64,000 nucleotides of DNA from Myxococcales bacterium (GCA_020633555.1 JACKDL010000003.1:252547-316546), one strand, 5' to 3'. Positions 27,452-36,895 are shown, counted from the first letter of the stretch. Program-made: numbers and translations. The notes: generated by a model from the sequence alone, not told the origin.

Positions 27452-28387
27452 CTAGCGCTTCGCGTGCTGCTCCACCCAGGCGATGTAGGCGTCGCCCACG
27501 TCCACGCCGCACAGCTTCTTCACCTCGCGGATGCCGGTGGGGCTGGTGACGTTCACCTCGGTGAGCAGGCCGCCGATGATGTCCAGGCCCACGAACACCA
27601 GGCCGTCGGCCTTCAAGCGGGGGGCGAGGGCGGCGGCGATCTCGCGGTCGCGATCGGTGACCTCGGCGGCCACCACCGAGCCGCCCACGTGGATGTTGCC
27701 CCGGTTGTCGTCGGCCTGGGGCACCCGCAGGATGGCCCCCAGGGGCTCGCCGTCCAGCACCAGCAGGCGCTTGTCGCCCTCGCGGGCCTCGGGGATGTAC
27801 GCCTGCAGCATGATCCAGCGCTGCCCCTCGTCGGTGAGGGCTTCGAGGATGGCGTTGTTGTTGCGATCGCCGGGGGTGAGCATGAACACCCCGCGCCCGC
27901 CGTGGCCGTCCACCGGCTTGGCGATCATCTTCTCGCCGCGCTCGGCCAGGATCGCCTTCACCTGCTCGGCGTCCCGGGTGACCACCGTCTCGGGGATCAC
28001 CGTGGGGAAGTTCAGGCTGTAGATCTTCTCGTTGGCGTCGCGCAGCCCGCGGGGGTGGTTGAGCACCTGCGTGCCCGCGTAGTCGAGGATGTACGTGGCG
28101 TGCAGGAATGCGCGATCCACCGGGGGATCCTTGCGCATCCAAACGCTGTCGTAGTCCGACAGCGGCGCGCGCACGGCGGGGCCGCGGGTGAAGTGATCGC
28201 CCTCGACGGCGCGCACCGTGACCGGCCACGCCACCGCCCAGGCCTTGCCCCCCTGAAGGTAGAGCTGGTCCTGCAGGCAGTAGTGCACCTCATGGCCACG
28301 GGCTTGCGCCGCGAGCATGAAGCCGAACGTCGTATCCTTCGCGACCGCGACCGTCTCGATCGGGTCCATGACCACCAGGAATTTCAT
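27452..28387 (-). CDS. gshB: Glutathione synthetase
   Basis: 311 residues, ATG 28387. An ATP-grasp enzyme joining gamma-glutamylcysteine and glycine, cytoplasmic. N-terminal MKFLVVMDPIETVAVAKDTTFG is the typical GshB start with the I-x3-KD-T-F motif. Further motifs: VWMRKDPPVD, LNHPRGLRDANEKIY, IAKPVDGHGGRGVFML and FVGLDIIGGLLTEVNVTSPTG. No gshA is visible here. It heads an operon with the DUF455/ATP-grasp fusion and is divergent from the cytochrome gene (95 bp). Confidence 0.95.
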   Translation of the reverse strand: MKFLVVMDPIETVAVAKDTTFGFMLAAQARGHEVHYCLQDQLYLQGGKAWAVAWPVTVRAVEGDHFTRGPAVRAPLSDYDSVWMRKDPPVDRAFLHATYILDYAGTQVLNHPRGLRDANEKIYSLNFPTVIPETVVTRDAEQVKAILAERGEKMIAKPVDGHGGRGVFMLTPGDRNNNAILEALTDEGQRWIMLQAYIPEAREGDKRLLVLDGEPLGAILRVPQADDNRGNIHVGGSVVAAEVTDRDREIAAALAPRLKADGLVFVGLDIIGGLLTEVNVTSPTGIREVKKLCGVDVGDAYIAWVEQHAKR

Positions 28388-28482
28388 GCCGGCGAAGGTA
28401 GCGGGGGGGTGGGTGAATGACCAGCCTCGCGCGCAGTCGGCCCGCGCTGGTAGAACCCCGCTGAACCGGAGACACAGGACCC

Positions 28483-29025
28483 ATGCGCCTCACCCGCCCG
28501 CTGCTCGCCCTGCTCGCCCTCACCGTCCTGGCCGCCGCCGGCGGCGGGGTCGTGATCCGCAAGGGCCCGCTGCCCGTGGAGGCCGACTGGCACGCCCGGG
28601 CCCAGGCCTGGTTCGACAGCGCCGACGAGAAGGCCCGCAAGCAGCAGATGCGCGCCGCCGGCCGGGCCCTGAAGCAGCCCTGCAAGTACTGTCACACCAA
28701 GACCTTCGACGGGTACACCGACAAGCTCGACATCAGCCGGCAGATGCTCGCCCTGAGCGCAGAGCACCAGGTGGGCTGCGACGACTGCCACAGCGGCAAG
28801 GTCGAATACACCGAGCTGGGCGTGGTGGCCGGCGCCATGTGGCAGATCAGCCGCGAGCAGAAGGTGTTCTGCGACCACTGCCACGTGAAGGGCGCCCGCT
28901 TCGAGAAGCTCACGAAGGAGGGCGACGCCTTCCAGCCCGAGTGGGCGCAGCGCAAGGCGGCCCTGCTGAAGGCCGTGGTCGAGGCCCAGCCCGCCTCGAC
29001 GCCCGCGGAGCCCGCCGCCCCATGA
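28483..29025 (+). CDS. Small exported triheme cytochrome c
   Basis: 180 residues with an N-terminal hydrophobic signal/anchor (LLALLALTVLAAAGGGVV). Three CxxCH heme sites: CKYCH (67-71), CDDCH (about 99-103) and CDHCH (about 130-134). Other His residues (for example HTKTF, EHQVG) may be distal ligands. Periplasmic electron carrier inferred; the C-terminus is Ala/Pro-rich. Its TGA overlaps the ATG of the next gene. No reductase lies nearby. Confidence 0.88.
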   Translation: MRLTRPLLALLALTVLAAAGGGVVIRKGPLPVEADWHARAQAWFDSADEKARKQQMRAAGRALKQPCKYCHTKTFDGYTDKLDISRQMLALSAEHQVGCDDCHSGKVEYTELGVVAGAMWQISREQKVFCDHCHVKGARFEKLTKEGDAFQPEWAQRKAALLKAVVEAQPASTPAEPAAP

Positions 29026-29333
29026 TGGCCGAGCGGCTCAAGACCCGGGCGCTCAACCGCCTGATCGACGTGGGCACCGCCGAGCCGGTGGTGCGGCTGC
29101 AGCACGCGATCAGCAAGGCCCGCGCTCAGGCCCGCGCCCGGTTTCACGACCTGGCCGTGCTGCGGCTGGAGCAGCTCGGCGTGGCCACCCGCATCGATCT
29201 GGCCGGCGTCGAGGACGAGCTGGCCCACCTGACCGACGCGGCCGCCCGCCTGGAGGCCGCCGTGCGCGCCCTGGAGGCCGCCGTGAAACCCCTGCGCCCC
29301 ACCGACGACCCCGAGATCCCATCGAATGACTGA
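29022..29333 (+). CDS. Small coiled-coil protein
   Basis: 103 residues from ATG 29022 (or 29025), overlapping the cytochrome stop and, by 8 nt, the HAD gene start. Helical and heptad-rich: LTDAAARLEAAVRALEAAVKPL near the C-terminus, and basic N-terminal helices. No family recognised; length and helix content recall phasin- or PhaF-like proteins, but that is weak. Double overlap indicates co-translation with its neighbours. Confidence 0.72.
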   Translation: MMAERLKTRALNRLIDVGTAEPVVRLQHAISKARAQARARFHDLAVLRLEQLGVATRIDLAGVEDELAHLTDAAARLEAAVRALEAAVKPLRPTDDPEIPSND

Positions 29334-30144
29334 CATCCAGGCCCGGCTCGCCCGGGTGCGCGGCGTGATGACCGACATGGACGGCACCCTGTACATCGGG
29401 GGCGAGGCCATGCCCGGCGCGGCCGACTTCGTGCGCTGGGCCGAGGCCGACGGCCGGCGGCGCATCGTGCTCACCAACAACAGCAGCAAGGCCCGCGAGG
29501 TCTACCAGGCTCGGCTGGCGGCGCTGGACATGCACGTGCCCCTGGAGGACGTGCTCACCAGCGGCGACGCCAGCGCCGAGTGGCTGGCCGCCCACACTGC
29601 GCTGCGCCGGCCCTATGTGCTGGGCACCGAGGCCCTGAAGGCCGCCTGTGTGCGGGCGGGGCTGACCCCCACGGCGCTGGCCGACGAGCCCGACTGCGTG
29701 CTGCTGGGCTACGACACCAGCCTGACGTACGCCACGCTCACCGACGCCTGCCTGCTGGTGGCCCGGGACCTGCCCTACTACGCCACCCACGCCGACAAGA
29801 CCTGCATCGACCCCCGCGGGCTGCTGCCCGACGCCGGCGCCTTCATCGAGGCCATCGCCACCACCACCAAGGGCCGCCGCCCCACCCTGCTGGGCAAGCC
29901 CACGGCGGCCATGCTCGAGGCGGGGCTGCGCCGGGTGGGCACGCCGAAGGACCAGACGATCATGGTGGGCGATCAGCTCGACACCGACATCACCCTGGGG
30001 GCGCAGCACGGGGTGCTGTGTGCCCTGGTGATGACCGGCGAGACGAGCGCGCAGATGCTGGCCGAGAGCCCGGTGCAGCCGGACATCGTGGTGCCCCACG
30101 TGGGCGCGCTGCTGGCGCTGTTGAAGGCCGCCCAGGGCGGCTGA
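29326..30144 (+). CDS. HAD-IIA family phosphatase (NagD-like)
   Basis: 272 residues, ATG 29326. Motif I MTDMDGTLYIGG, motif II VLTNNSSK, the Lys in LLGKPTAAML and motif III MVGDQLDTDITLG identify the HAD-IIA subfamily with C2 cap (NagD, phosphoglycolate or p-nitrophenyl phosphatases). Substrate specificity cannot be read from these motifs. Third gene of the cytochrome/coiled-coil/HAD overlapping set. Confidence 0.9.
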   Translation: MTDIQARLARVRGVMTDMDGTLYIGGEAMPGAADFVRWAEADGRRRIVLTNNSSKAREVYQARLAALDMHVPLEDVLTSGDASAEWLAAHTALRRPYVLGTEALKAACVRAGLTPTALADEPDCVLLGYDTSLTYATLTDACLLVARDLPYYATHADKTCIDPRGLLPDAGAFIEAIATTTKGRRPTLLGKPTAAMLEAGLRRVGTPKDQTIMVGDQLDTDITLGAQHGVLCALVMTGETSAQMLAESPVQPDIVVPHVGALLALLKAAQGG

Positions 30145-30163
30145 GGCCCGGTCTGGGGCCCGA

Positions 30164-31645
30164 TCAGCCCTTCTTGCCCTTGCGCAGGAACCAGGCGGCC
30201 CCCGCCGCCAGGATGCCCAGCCCCGCCAGCATCACCCAGGTGGGCGACTTGCGCTCCGTGTCGTCGGGGTTCACCGCCACCGCTTTGGTGCCCTTGCCTT
30301 CGGCCGCCAGCGAGGCCGGCGCGGCACCCGACGTGGCGGTGGTGGGCCCGGGCCGCGTCACCTCGGGCTGGGCCTTGGACGCCGCCGAGGCGGGGGCCGC
30401 AGGCCGGGGGGCCGGCGCGGCCGGCGCGGTGGGCGAGGGGGCCGCAGCCGTGGCCCCGCAGGCCTCGGTGCAGCCCAGGCCGGGCACATCGCCGCCGCAG
30501 GCGTTGTCGGCGCCCGTCACCGCGCCGCCCGCCAGCACCACCCCCGCCTTGGCGTTCCCGCAGGCTTTCAGCCCGCGAATCTGGTGCTGCACGCAGGCGG
30601 CCCCGGCGCCGTAGTGGGCGGCCGCCGCCGAGGCGCACTTCGCCGCGAACTCGCTGACGCCGTCGGCGTCGTTCAGCCGGCTCTCGAACACCAGCCGCCC
30701 GTCGGGGCCCTTGCGCTTGAACAGGTCGCCGTTGGCCAGGCAGGCGTAGTTGGGCACGCAGCCCGGGGTGCCGATGGCGTCGATGATCCCCGGGGCGCAC
30801 CGGCGCACGAAGGCGTCGTAGGCGTCCATCTTCGCCTTGTTCTCGGGCCCCGTCTCGCGCAGGCGGACGTCGTGCCCACGGCCCCGCACGTCGGGCAGGA
30901 AGCCCTCGTGCACCTGGCAGCCGCCGCAGCCCGAGCTGAACAGCAGGGTTGTGCCGGGCTGCACCTGGTCGAGCGTCGGCGCGCAGGCGCAGGCGTCGTG
31001 GGGCCCGGCCTGCCCAGGCCCGGTGCCGGCGGCCTTCGGATCGCCCAGCAGCAGCCCGGTCTGGTTGCCGCTGACCTCGCTGTCGAGCACCACGGGCCGC
31101 GCCTCGCAGGCGGCCAGCCCCAGCTGGGCCCCGGTGATGGTCGCCCGCTGCACCACGGCACCGGCGCTGCGCAGGCTGGCGTCGGGGGCGCAGGCCTGGC
31201 CGGCGAGCGCCCCGAAGGCCACGCCCACCTGGCCGCCCGTGACGGTCACCCGGTCGAGCCGGGCGTCGGCGGCCCCGTCCACGGCCACCCCCACGTCGCT
31301 GGCGCTGATCCGGGCGCCGAAGACGGTGGCCCGCGCCCCGGTGATGCGCACGCCCACCTTCGCCTGGGTGACGTCGGGCTGGCGCAGCAGCACGTCGGCG
31401 CCGGTGATGGCGATGGCGGTGTCGGCGGCCTGGATGGGGTGGCCGATGGCGTTGAAGGTGGCGCCGTCGCCCGCGATGGTCACGCAGGCCCCGGCGGCCG
31501 TGGCCGTCAGCGGGCCCTTCAGCTCCACCTCGGCGCCCGGCGTCGCCAGGGCCGCGGTGCAGGCCTCACAGGTGTCGCAGGGGGTGCGGGGCCCGGCGTG
31601 CGCCACGCCCACCAGCCCCAGGAACGCCATCCCAAGCCACCGCAT
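30164..31645 (-). CDS. Exported beta-helix-like protein with C-terminal anchor
   Basis: 493 residues from ATG 31645, which follows GGAGG; the frame is open further upstream. Signal peptide MRWLGMAFLGLVGVAHA. Residues about 30-220 carry repeating short beta-turn units (ITGADVLLRQPDVTQAKVGVRITGARATV), typical of a right-handed parallel beta-helix (pectate-lyase-like fold). The middle is Cys-rich (CGGCQ, CACAP). An Ala/Pro linker is followed by WVMLAGLGILAAGAAWFL and RKGKKG, a TM segment plus basic tail like a sorting anchor, without a clear recognition motif. Function unknown. Confidence 0.82.
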   Translation of the reverse strand: MRWLGMAFLGLVGVAHAGPRTPCDTCEACTAALATPGAEVELKGPLTATAAGACVTIAGDGATFNAIGHPIQAADTAIAITGADVLLRQPDVTQAKVGVRITGARATVFGARISASDVGVAVDGAADARLDRVTVTGGQVGVAFGALAGQACAPDASLRSAGAVVQRATITGAQLGLAACEARPVVLDSEVSGNQTGLLLGDPKAAGTGPGQAGPHDACACAPTLDQVQPGTTLLFSSGCGGCQVHEGFLPDVRGRGHDVRLRETGPENKAKMDAYDAFVRRCAPGIIDAIGTPGCVPNYACLANGDLFKRKGPDGRLVFESRLNDADGVSEFAAKCASAAAAHYGAGAACVQHQIRGLKACGNAKAGVVLAGGAVTGADNACGGDVPGLGCTEACGATAAAPSPTAPAAPAPRPAAPASAASKAQPEVTRPGPTTATSGAAPASLAAEGKGTKAVAVNPDDTERKSPTWVMLAGLGILAAGAAWFLRKGKKG

Positions 31646-31743
31646 CGTCCACCTCCACACGGGGTGGCCGCACGATAGCACCGTTGTGACAAAACGGGGG
31701 CCGCCCGTTGCCGCCCCCACATCCCGTGCCCATACTGCCGCCC

Positions 31744-32832
31744 ATGACGACACACACCCCTGCAGACGCCCGCCACCAGATCGACCAGATCGTGGCGCGC
31801 TACGACGCCCTCTTCGCTGGCCAGCCCCGCATCTCCCGCGACGCCAACGTGCTCGACGAGATGCTCGGCCAGCTCAACGCCCTCGCCGGCCAGACCGCGC
31901 GCATGCCCGCGGCCGATCGCGACGAGATCAACGCCCGGATCGTGGAGCTGAAGGGCCTGTACGCCCGCGAGGCCGACGCCATCCGCAGCGCGCAGGCCCA
32001 GGGCCCCGACGCCCTGAAGGCCCACCGCCTGGCGAGCTGGGCCTACCTGACCTTCGCCCGCTACCGGCACCACTTCGCCGGCCAGAGCCGCGGCACCCGC
32101 GATCTGGGCCTGGTGGGCGAGATGGTGGCCGATCTGCAGGAGCTGAAGGACGAGATGGGCGAGCTGGCCGAGCAGTTCTCGAACGGGGAGCTGAGCGAGG
32201 CCCGCGACACCCTGCGCCAGAACCTGGCCCTGTACATCGAGGAGCGCAAGGCCATCGCCGAGGCCCGCGGGGACGGCGAGCTGAGCGATCAGGCCGACCG
32301 CCTGGCGGGCCTGGCCAACGACCAGTTCGGCCTGTACCAGAAGCACTTCGCGGGCAAGTCGCGCCTGTCGCGCCGGCCCATGCTGCTGGACCGCATCATC
32401 GAGCAGCTCCTGCTGATCCACGACCGGATGAAGGCCCTGCAGGCCCAGGGCCTGCACGCCGACTCCAACAAGCGCAACATCCAGATCGTCCAGGAGCGGG
32501 TGGCGGCCTACAAGAAGGAGCTCGAGGCCGTGAACCAGGCCCGGGCCCAGACCGACTTCCCCAGCCTGGTCAACGCCCTGGGCGGTGCCGCCAACGAGGT
32601 CTTCGAGGAGTACCGCAAGCACTTCGCCGGGCAGGACCGCAAGACCCGCGACCTCGGCCTCATGGTGAAGATGCTCGACGAGCTGTGGGACGTGGCCCGG
32701 CAGATGGACGACCTGGATCAGGTGCGCCGCGACGACGTGAACCACCGCAACCTGCAGATCGTGCTCGACCACCTGCGCATGTACGACCGCGAGCACCAGG
32801 CCATCGTCGACGCGCAGAAGGCGAAGGCCTGA
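31744..32832 (+). CDS. Helical protein with four internal FAG(Q/K) repeats
   Basis: 362 residues, ATG 31744, no signal peptide. Four repeats of about 90 residues, each starting with a Y-x3-FAG motif at 24, 111, 202 and 294 (DALFAGQPR, RHHFAGQSRGTRDLGL, QKHFAGKSRLSR, RKHFAGQDRKTRDLGL). Each ends about 45 residues later in an N-x-Q-Y-x2-E-x2-AI-x2-A-like helix. The protein is almost entirely helical and charged. I do not recognise the family. Followed five nt later by acylphosphatase, so probably in one operon through the M23 peptidase. Confidence 0.8.
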   Translation: MTTHTPADARHQIDQIVARYDALFAGQPRISRDANVLDEMLGQLNALAGQTARMPAADRDEINARIVELKGLYAREADAIRSAQAQGPDALKAHRLASWAYLTFARYRHHFAGQSRGTRDLGLVGEMVADLQELKDEMGELAEQFSNGELSEARDTLRQNLALYIEERKAIAEARGDGELSDQADRLAGLANDQFGLYQKHFAGKSRLSRRPMLLDRIIEQLLLIHDRMKALQAQGLHADSNKRNIQIVQERVAAYKKELEAVNQARAQTDFPSLVNALGGAANEVFEEYRKHFAGQDRKTRDLGLMVKMLDELWDVARQMDDLDQVRRDDVNHRNLQIVLDHLRMYDREHQAIVDAQKAKA

Positions 32833-32836
32833 GTCG

Positions 32837-33109
32837 GTGGCGCGGCTCGAGGCCTGGGTCCACGGCACGGTGCAGGGCGTGTGGTACCGCGCCAGCACCC
32901 GTGAGCAGGCGGTGGCCCTGGGCCTGACCGGCTGGGTGGCCAACCGCCCGGACGGCAGCGTGCAGCTCGTGGCCGAGGGCCCCAAGGCCGCGCTCGACGC
33001 CCTGCTGGCCTGGTGCCGCCAGGGCCCGCCCGCCGCCGAGGTGGAGCGGGTGGAGTTCGAGTGGGGCCCGGCCGGCGGCGCCTTCGCCGGCTTCGAGATC
33101 CGCCGCTAA
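32837..33109 (+). CDS. acyP: Acylphosphatase
   Basis: 90 residues, GTG 32837. Hydrolyses acyl phosphates. GTVQGVWYR contains the phosphate-binding loop and catalytic Arg; GWVANRPDGSV supplies the catalytic Asn; the C-terminal F-x-I end fits the family length of about 90. Its TAA is immediately followed by the GTG of the M23 peptidase gene. Confidence 0.93.
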   Translation: MARLEAWVHGTVQGVWYRASTREQAVALGLTGWVANRPDGSVQLVAEGPKAALDALLAWCRQGPPAAEVERVEFEWGPAGGAFAGFEIRR

Positions 33110-35017
33110 GTGGGGCCGCTCGCCGTCCTGGTCGGGCTGCTGGTGGGCCCCTGCCCGCCCCTGGTGTATCCGCTGGCGCACCCGCCGGCGGTCACCAGCA
33201 CCTTCGGCACCTACCGCATCAGCCACCACCACGCCGGGCTGGACCTGGTGACGGGCGACGACGAGACCGTGCCCGTGGTGGCGGCGGCGGCGGGCGAGAT
33301 CTATCGCATCAAGCGCAGCAGCGCCGGCTACGGCCGGGCGGTGTACGTGCGTCACCCGGGCGGCTGGCAGACGGTGTACGGCCACCTGTCGAGCTTCGCC
33401 CCCAAGCTGGCCGCCGAGGTGAACGCCCGCGCGGGCGTCGATGGGGATCTGCAGGTGGCCTTCAACCTGAAGACCCCCATCCCCGTGGCGGCCGGCGAGG
33501 CCCTGGGCACCGTGGGCACCAGTGGCACCGACCTGGTGCACCTGCACTTCGAGCTGCGCAAGGGCGGCACCCCGGTGAACCCGCTCACCCACGGCCTGCC
33601 CGTGCCCGACACTCAGCCGCCGCGGATCAAGCGGCTGCTGGCCGTGCCCTTCACCCCCGACGCCCACGTGGATCAGGCCCACGACGCCGCCGAGTTCCAC
33701 TTTCGGGACGGCACCTTGGCGGGCCCGGTGCGCGTCAGCGGCGACGTGCGGCTGCTGGTGGAGGCCCCCGACCGCATCGATGGCAGCGAGCGCGACCTGA
33801 CGCCCCTGAGCGTCGAGCTGAAGATCGACGGCCGCCGCTGGCACCGCAGCGTGTACGAGGCGGTGAGCTACGCCGACACCCGCCACACCGAGCTGGACTT
33901 CGACGCCGAGCGCAACGCCCACCGCGAGGGGCTGTTCAACAAGCTCTACGCCGAGGGCCCGCGGGTGCGGGCCCACCAGCCCGGCGGCAAGCTGCTCACC
34001 CGGCTGCGGCCCGGGGATCACGCGGCCGAGATCATCGCCACCGACGCGGCCGGCAACCGCACCACGGCACGGTTCACCCTGCACGTGGAGCGCCCGGCGC
34101 CGCCCTGCGTGGTGAAGCGGGCCCGGCTGCGCCTGCCCAAGGCCATGCCCACCGCCGCGGGACCCCGGGCCTGGCGCGGCACGACCCTGGTGGTGCCCAC
34201 CCCCGAGCTGTGCGCCGGCCGCGCCGCCCGGGTGGACGTGCGCATCAACAAGAAGCGGGCGAAGGGCTGGCGGGCCACCCGGCTGCGGGGCCAGCCGGCC
34301 CTGGCGCTGACCCTGCCGGCCGACCGCTCGGCCACCGTCGAGATCGGCCACGCGCCGGCCGACGGGCCGGCCACCTGGGTGCGTCTGGAGAGCTTCCCGG
34401 TGGTGCCCGGGGGCGACGTCGAGCGGGGTCCCGTGGCGCTGGAGATCGGCGAGGACAGCCTGTTCTTCGAGTACCCCAGCGAGGTGTGGACCGTGCCCAA
34501 CCCGGGCGGCGACGGGCTGGAGGCGGTGAGCCCCGTGTACCGCTTCGGCAACGCCTGGCGGCCGGGCAAGGGCTACAACACCGTGCGGCTGAAGCGCACC
34601 ACGCCAGCGGCCGAGGGGCCGCACGTGGGCGTGTACCTGCACGACCGCGGGCGCTTCTGGCGGCTGGGGGGCCTGGAGAAGGGCGACTGGCTGCAGGCCG
34701 GCACCGTGCACCTGGGCGACCTGGCCCTGATGCGCGACGTGAGCGACCCCGTCATCGGCGATCCCTACCTGGACACCCACCCGGCGGGCCCGCGGCTGGT
34801 GGTGCCCGTGAAGGAGCAGGGCGCGGGGCTCGCGAAGGTCACCGTCACCGTGGACGGCCGGCCCGTGCCCCTGGAGCTGCAGCGCGCCTTCGACCGGGGG
34901 CTGTGGTTGCCCGCGCGGCGGCCGGCCCCCGGCCCCCACGTCATCGAGATCGAGGCCCGCGACCGCAGCGGCCGCGCGGCGTCCAAGCGGGCGACGGTGA
35001 TCTGGCCGGCCCCCTGA
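33110..35017 (+). CDS. Exported M23 (LytM) metallopeptidase-like protein
   Basis: 635 residues, GTG 33110 abutting the acylphosphatase stop. Short hydrophobic N-terminus (LAVLVGLLVGPCPPLVYPLA) suggests export. M23 domain about 20-165: HHHAGLDLVTG (H-x3-D zinc site), GWQTVYGHLSS and VHLHFELRKGG (H-x-H). The remaining 450 residues are beta-rich with several Ig-like segments (ATDAAGNRTTARFTLHV, EARDRSGRAASKR). Peptidoglycan cleavage is the usual role; the large C-terminal extension is unusual and may bind envelope components. Confidence 0.88.
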   Translation: MGPLAVLVGLLVGPCPPLVYPLAHPPAVTSTFGTYRISHHHAGLDLVTGDDETVPVVAAAAGEIYRIKRSSAGYGRAVYVRHPGGWQTVYGHLSSFAPKLAAEVNARAGVDGDLQVAFNLKTPIPVAAGEALGTVGTSGTDLVHLHFELRKGGTPVNPLTHGLPVPDTQPPRIKRLLAVPFTPDAHVDQAHDAAEFHFRDGTLAGPVRVSGDVRLLVEAPDRIDGSERDLTPLSVELKIDGRRWHRSVYEAVSYADTRHTELDFDAERNAHREGLFNKLYAEGPRVRAHQPGGKLLTRLRPGDHAAEIIATDAAGNRTTARFTLHVERPAPPCVVKRARLRLPKAMPTAAGPRAWRGTTLVVPTPELCAGRAARVDVRINKKRAKGWRATRLRGQPALALTLPADRSATVEIGHAPADGPATWVRLESFPVVPGGDVERGPVALEIGEDSLFFEYPSEVWTVPNPGGDGLEAVSPVYRFGNAWRPGKGYNTVRLKRTTPAAEGPHVGVYLHDRGRFWRLGGLEKGDWLQAGTVHLGDLALMRDVSDPVIGDPYLDTHPAGPRLVVPVKEQGAGLAKVTVTVDGRPVPLELQRAFDRGLWLPARRPAPGPHVIEIEARDRSGRAASKRATVIWPAP

Positions 35018-35050
35018 GCCGGTCCCCCTGAGCCCAGCCCCGGAGCGCCC

Positions 35051-36895
35051 ATGCCCTTCGATCCCGCCACCGACATCGAGCGCCTGCCCGCCGAGCCCGG
35101 CGTCTACCTGATGAAGGGCAAGGGCGGCGAGATCATCTACGTGGGCAAGGCCGCCAGCCTGCGCGCCCGCGTCCGGCAGTACTTCGGGGCCACCAGCGAC
35201 ACCCGCTTCTTCGTGGGCCTCCTCGACGAGTGGCTGGAGGATCTGGACGTCATCGTCACCGCCAGCGCCAAGGAGGCGCTGATCCTCGAGAACGAGCTGA
35301 TCAAGCGCCACCAGCCGCGGTTCAACGTCAACCTGAAGGACGACAAGAGCTTCCTGAACATCCGCCTGGACGACCGGGTGGACTGGCCCCGGCTGCAGGT
35401 CACCCGCCGCCCGAAGAAGGACGGCGCGAAGTACTTCGGGCCGTACCACTCGGCCAGCAAGATCCGGCAGACCCTGAAGCTGGTGGAGCGCCACTTCCAG
35501 CTCCGCAACTGCGACGATCTGACGTTCAAGAACCGCAGCCGCCCCTGCCTGCAGTACCAGATCAAGCGCTGCCCGGGGCCCTGCGTGCTGCCCGTGGACA
35601 AGGCCGCCTACCACCAGCAGGTGGGCGAGGTGGCCCTGTTCCTCCAGGGGCGCCACGGCGAGCTGGTGCCCAAGCTCGAGGCCAAGATGCAGGCGGCCGC
35701 CGCCGACATGGCCTACGAGCGGGCGGCCATCTACCGCGACCAGATCAAGGCCATCCAGGGCAGCCTGGAGCCCCAGCAGATGGTGTCGGGCCGTGAGATC
35801 GATCGGGACGTGCTGGGCCTGTACCGCGAGGGCAGCGCCCTGCAGGTGGCCCTGCTGCAGGTGCGCCGAGGGCGCATGATCGGCGCCCGCGAGTTCAGCT
35901 TCAGCGAGCCGGGCACCCCCGACGAGGCCTGGCTGAGCAGCTTCGTGAACCAGTACTACGCCCGCGGCAACCCCATCCCCGACGAAGTGCTGCTGCCCGT
36001 CGCCGCTGACGAGCAGGAGGCCCTCACCGAGCGGCTGAGCGATCTGAAGGGCAAGCGGGTGGTGCTGAAGGTGCCGCAGCGGGGCGCCGGCCGCAAACTG
36101 CTGGAGATGGCTGAGAAAAACGCCGAGACCGCCTTCTTCCAGAGCCGCCGCGAGGAGGCCGTGCGCCACCAGGGCCTGACCCGGCTGAAGAAGACGCTGC
36201 GGCTGGCCAACCTGCCCTACCGCATGGAGTGCTACGACATCAGCCTGTTCCAGGGCGCCGCCGCCGTGGGCAGCCAGGTGGTGTTCGAGGGCGGCGTGCC
36301 CAAGCGCAGCGCCTACCGGCACTACAAGATCCGCACGGTGGAGGGCACCGACGACTTCGCCATGATGCGCGAGGTGCTCACCCGCCGGCTCAGCCGGGGC
36401 CTGGAGGAGGCCGATCTGCCCGACCTGATCGTCATCGACGGCGGCAAGGGGCAGCTCGGCGTGGCCCGGGCGGTGTTCGAGGACCTGGGCATCGACGGGG
36501 TGGATCTGGTGGGCCTGGCCAAGAGCCGCGTGCTCGACGGCCTGGAGGACGAGGACGGCGGCACCGTGCGCAGCTCGGAGCGGGTGTTCATCCCCGGCCG
36601 CAGCAACCCGGTGCTCCTCAAGCCCCACACCGACGAGCTGTTCCTGCTCACCCACCTGCGCGACGAAGCGCACCGCTTCGCCATCACCTTCCACCGCAAG
36701 CTGCGGCAGAAGAGCACGCTCACCAGCGCCCTGGACGAGATCCCCGGCGTGGGCCCGGGGCGCCGGCGGGCGTTGCTGCGGGCCTTCGGGAGTGTGCGGG
36801 GGGTCACCCAGGCCAGCGAGGCCCAGATCGCGGCGGTGCCGGGCATCGGGGCCGCGCTGGCGGCCACCATCGCCGAGGCGCTGCGGGGCGGGTGA
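35051..36895 (+). CDS. uvrC: Excinuclease ABC subunit C
   Basis: 614 residues, ATG 35051. Makes the 3' and 5' incisions in nucleotide excision repair with UvrA/UvrB. GIY-YIG domain: PGVYLMKGKGGEIIYVGKA. An UVR (UvrB-interacting) helix lies near 205-240, the UvrC homology/RNase H-like domain includes MECYDISLFQG and LIVIDGGKGQLG, and a C-terminal helix-hairpin-helix pair has IPGVGPGRRRALL and VPGIGAALAATI. Length matches the family. Ends in a hairpin shared with the convergent gene. Confidence 0.97.
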   Translation: MPFDPATDIERLPAEPGVYLMKGKGGEIIYVGKAASLRARVRQYFGATSDTRFFVGLLDEWLEDLDVIVTASAKEALILENELIKRHQPRFNVNLKDDKSFLNIRLDDRVDWPRLQVTRRPKKDGAKYFGPYHSASKIRQTLKLVERHFQLRNCDDLTFKNRSRPCLQYQIKRCPGPCVLPVDKAAYHQQVGEVALFLQGRHGELVPKLEAKMQAAAADMAYERAAIYRDQIKAIQGSLEPQQMVSGREIDRDVLGLYREGSALQVALLQVRRGRMIGAREFSFSEPGTPDEAWLSSFVNQYYARGNPIPDEVLLPVAADEQEALTERLSDLKGKRVVLKVPQRGAGRKLLEMAEKNAETAFFQSRREEAVRHQGLTRLKKTLRLANLPYRMECYDISLFQGAAAVGSQVVFEGGVPKRSAYRHYKIRTVEGTDDFAMMREVLTRRLSRGLEEADLPDLIVIDGGKGQLGVARAVFEDLGIDGVDLVGLAKSRVLDGLEDEDGGTVRSSERVFIPGRSNPVLLKPHTDELFLLTHLRDEAHRFAITFHRKLRQKSTLTSALDEIPGVGPGRRRALLRAFGSVRGVTQASEAQIAAVPGIGAALAATIAEALRGG

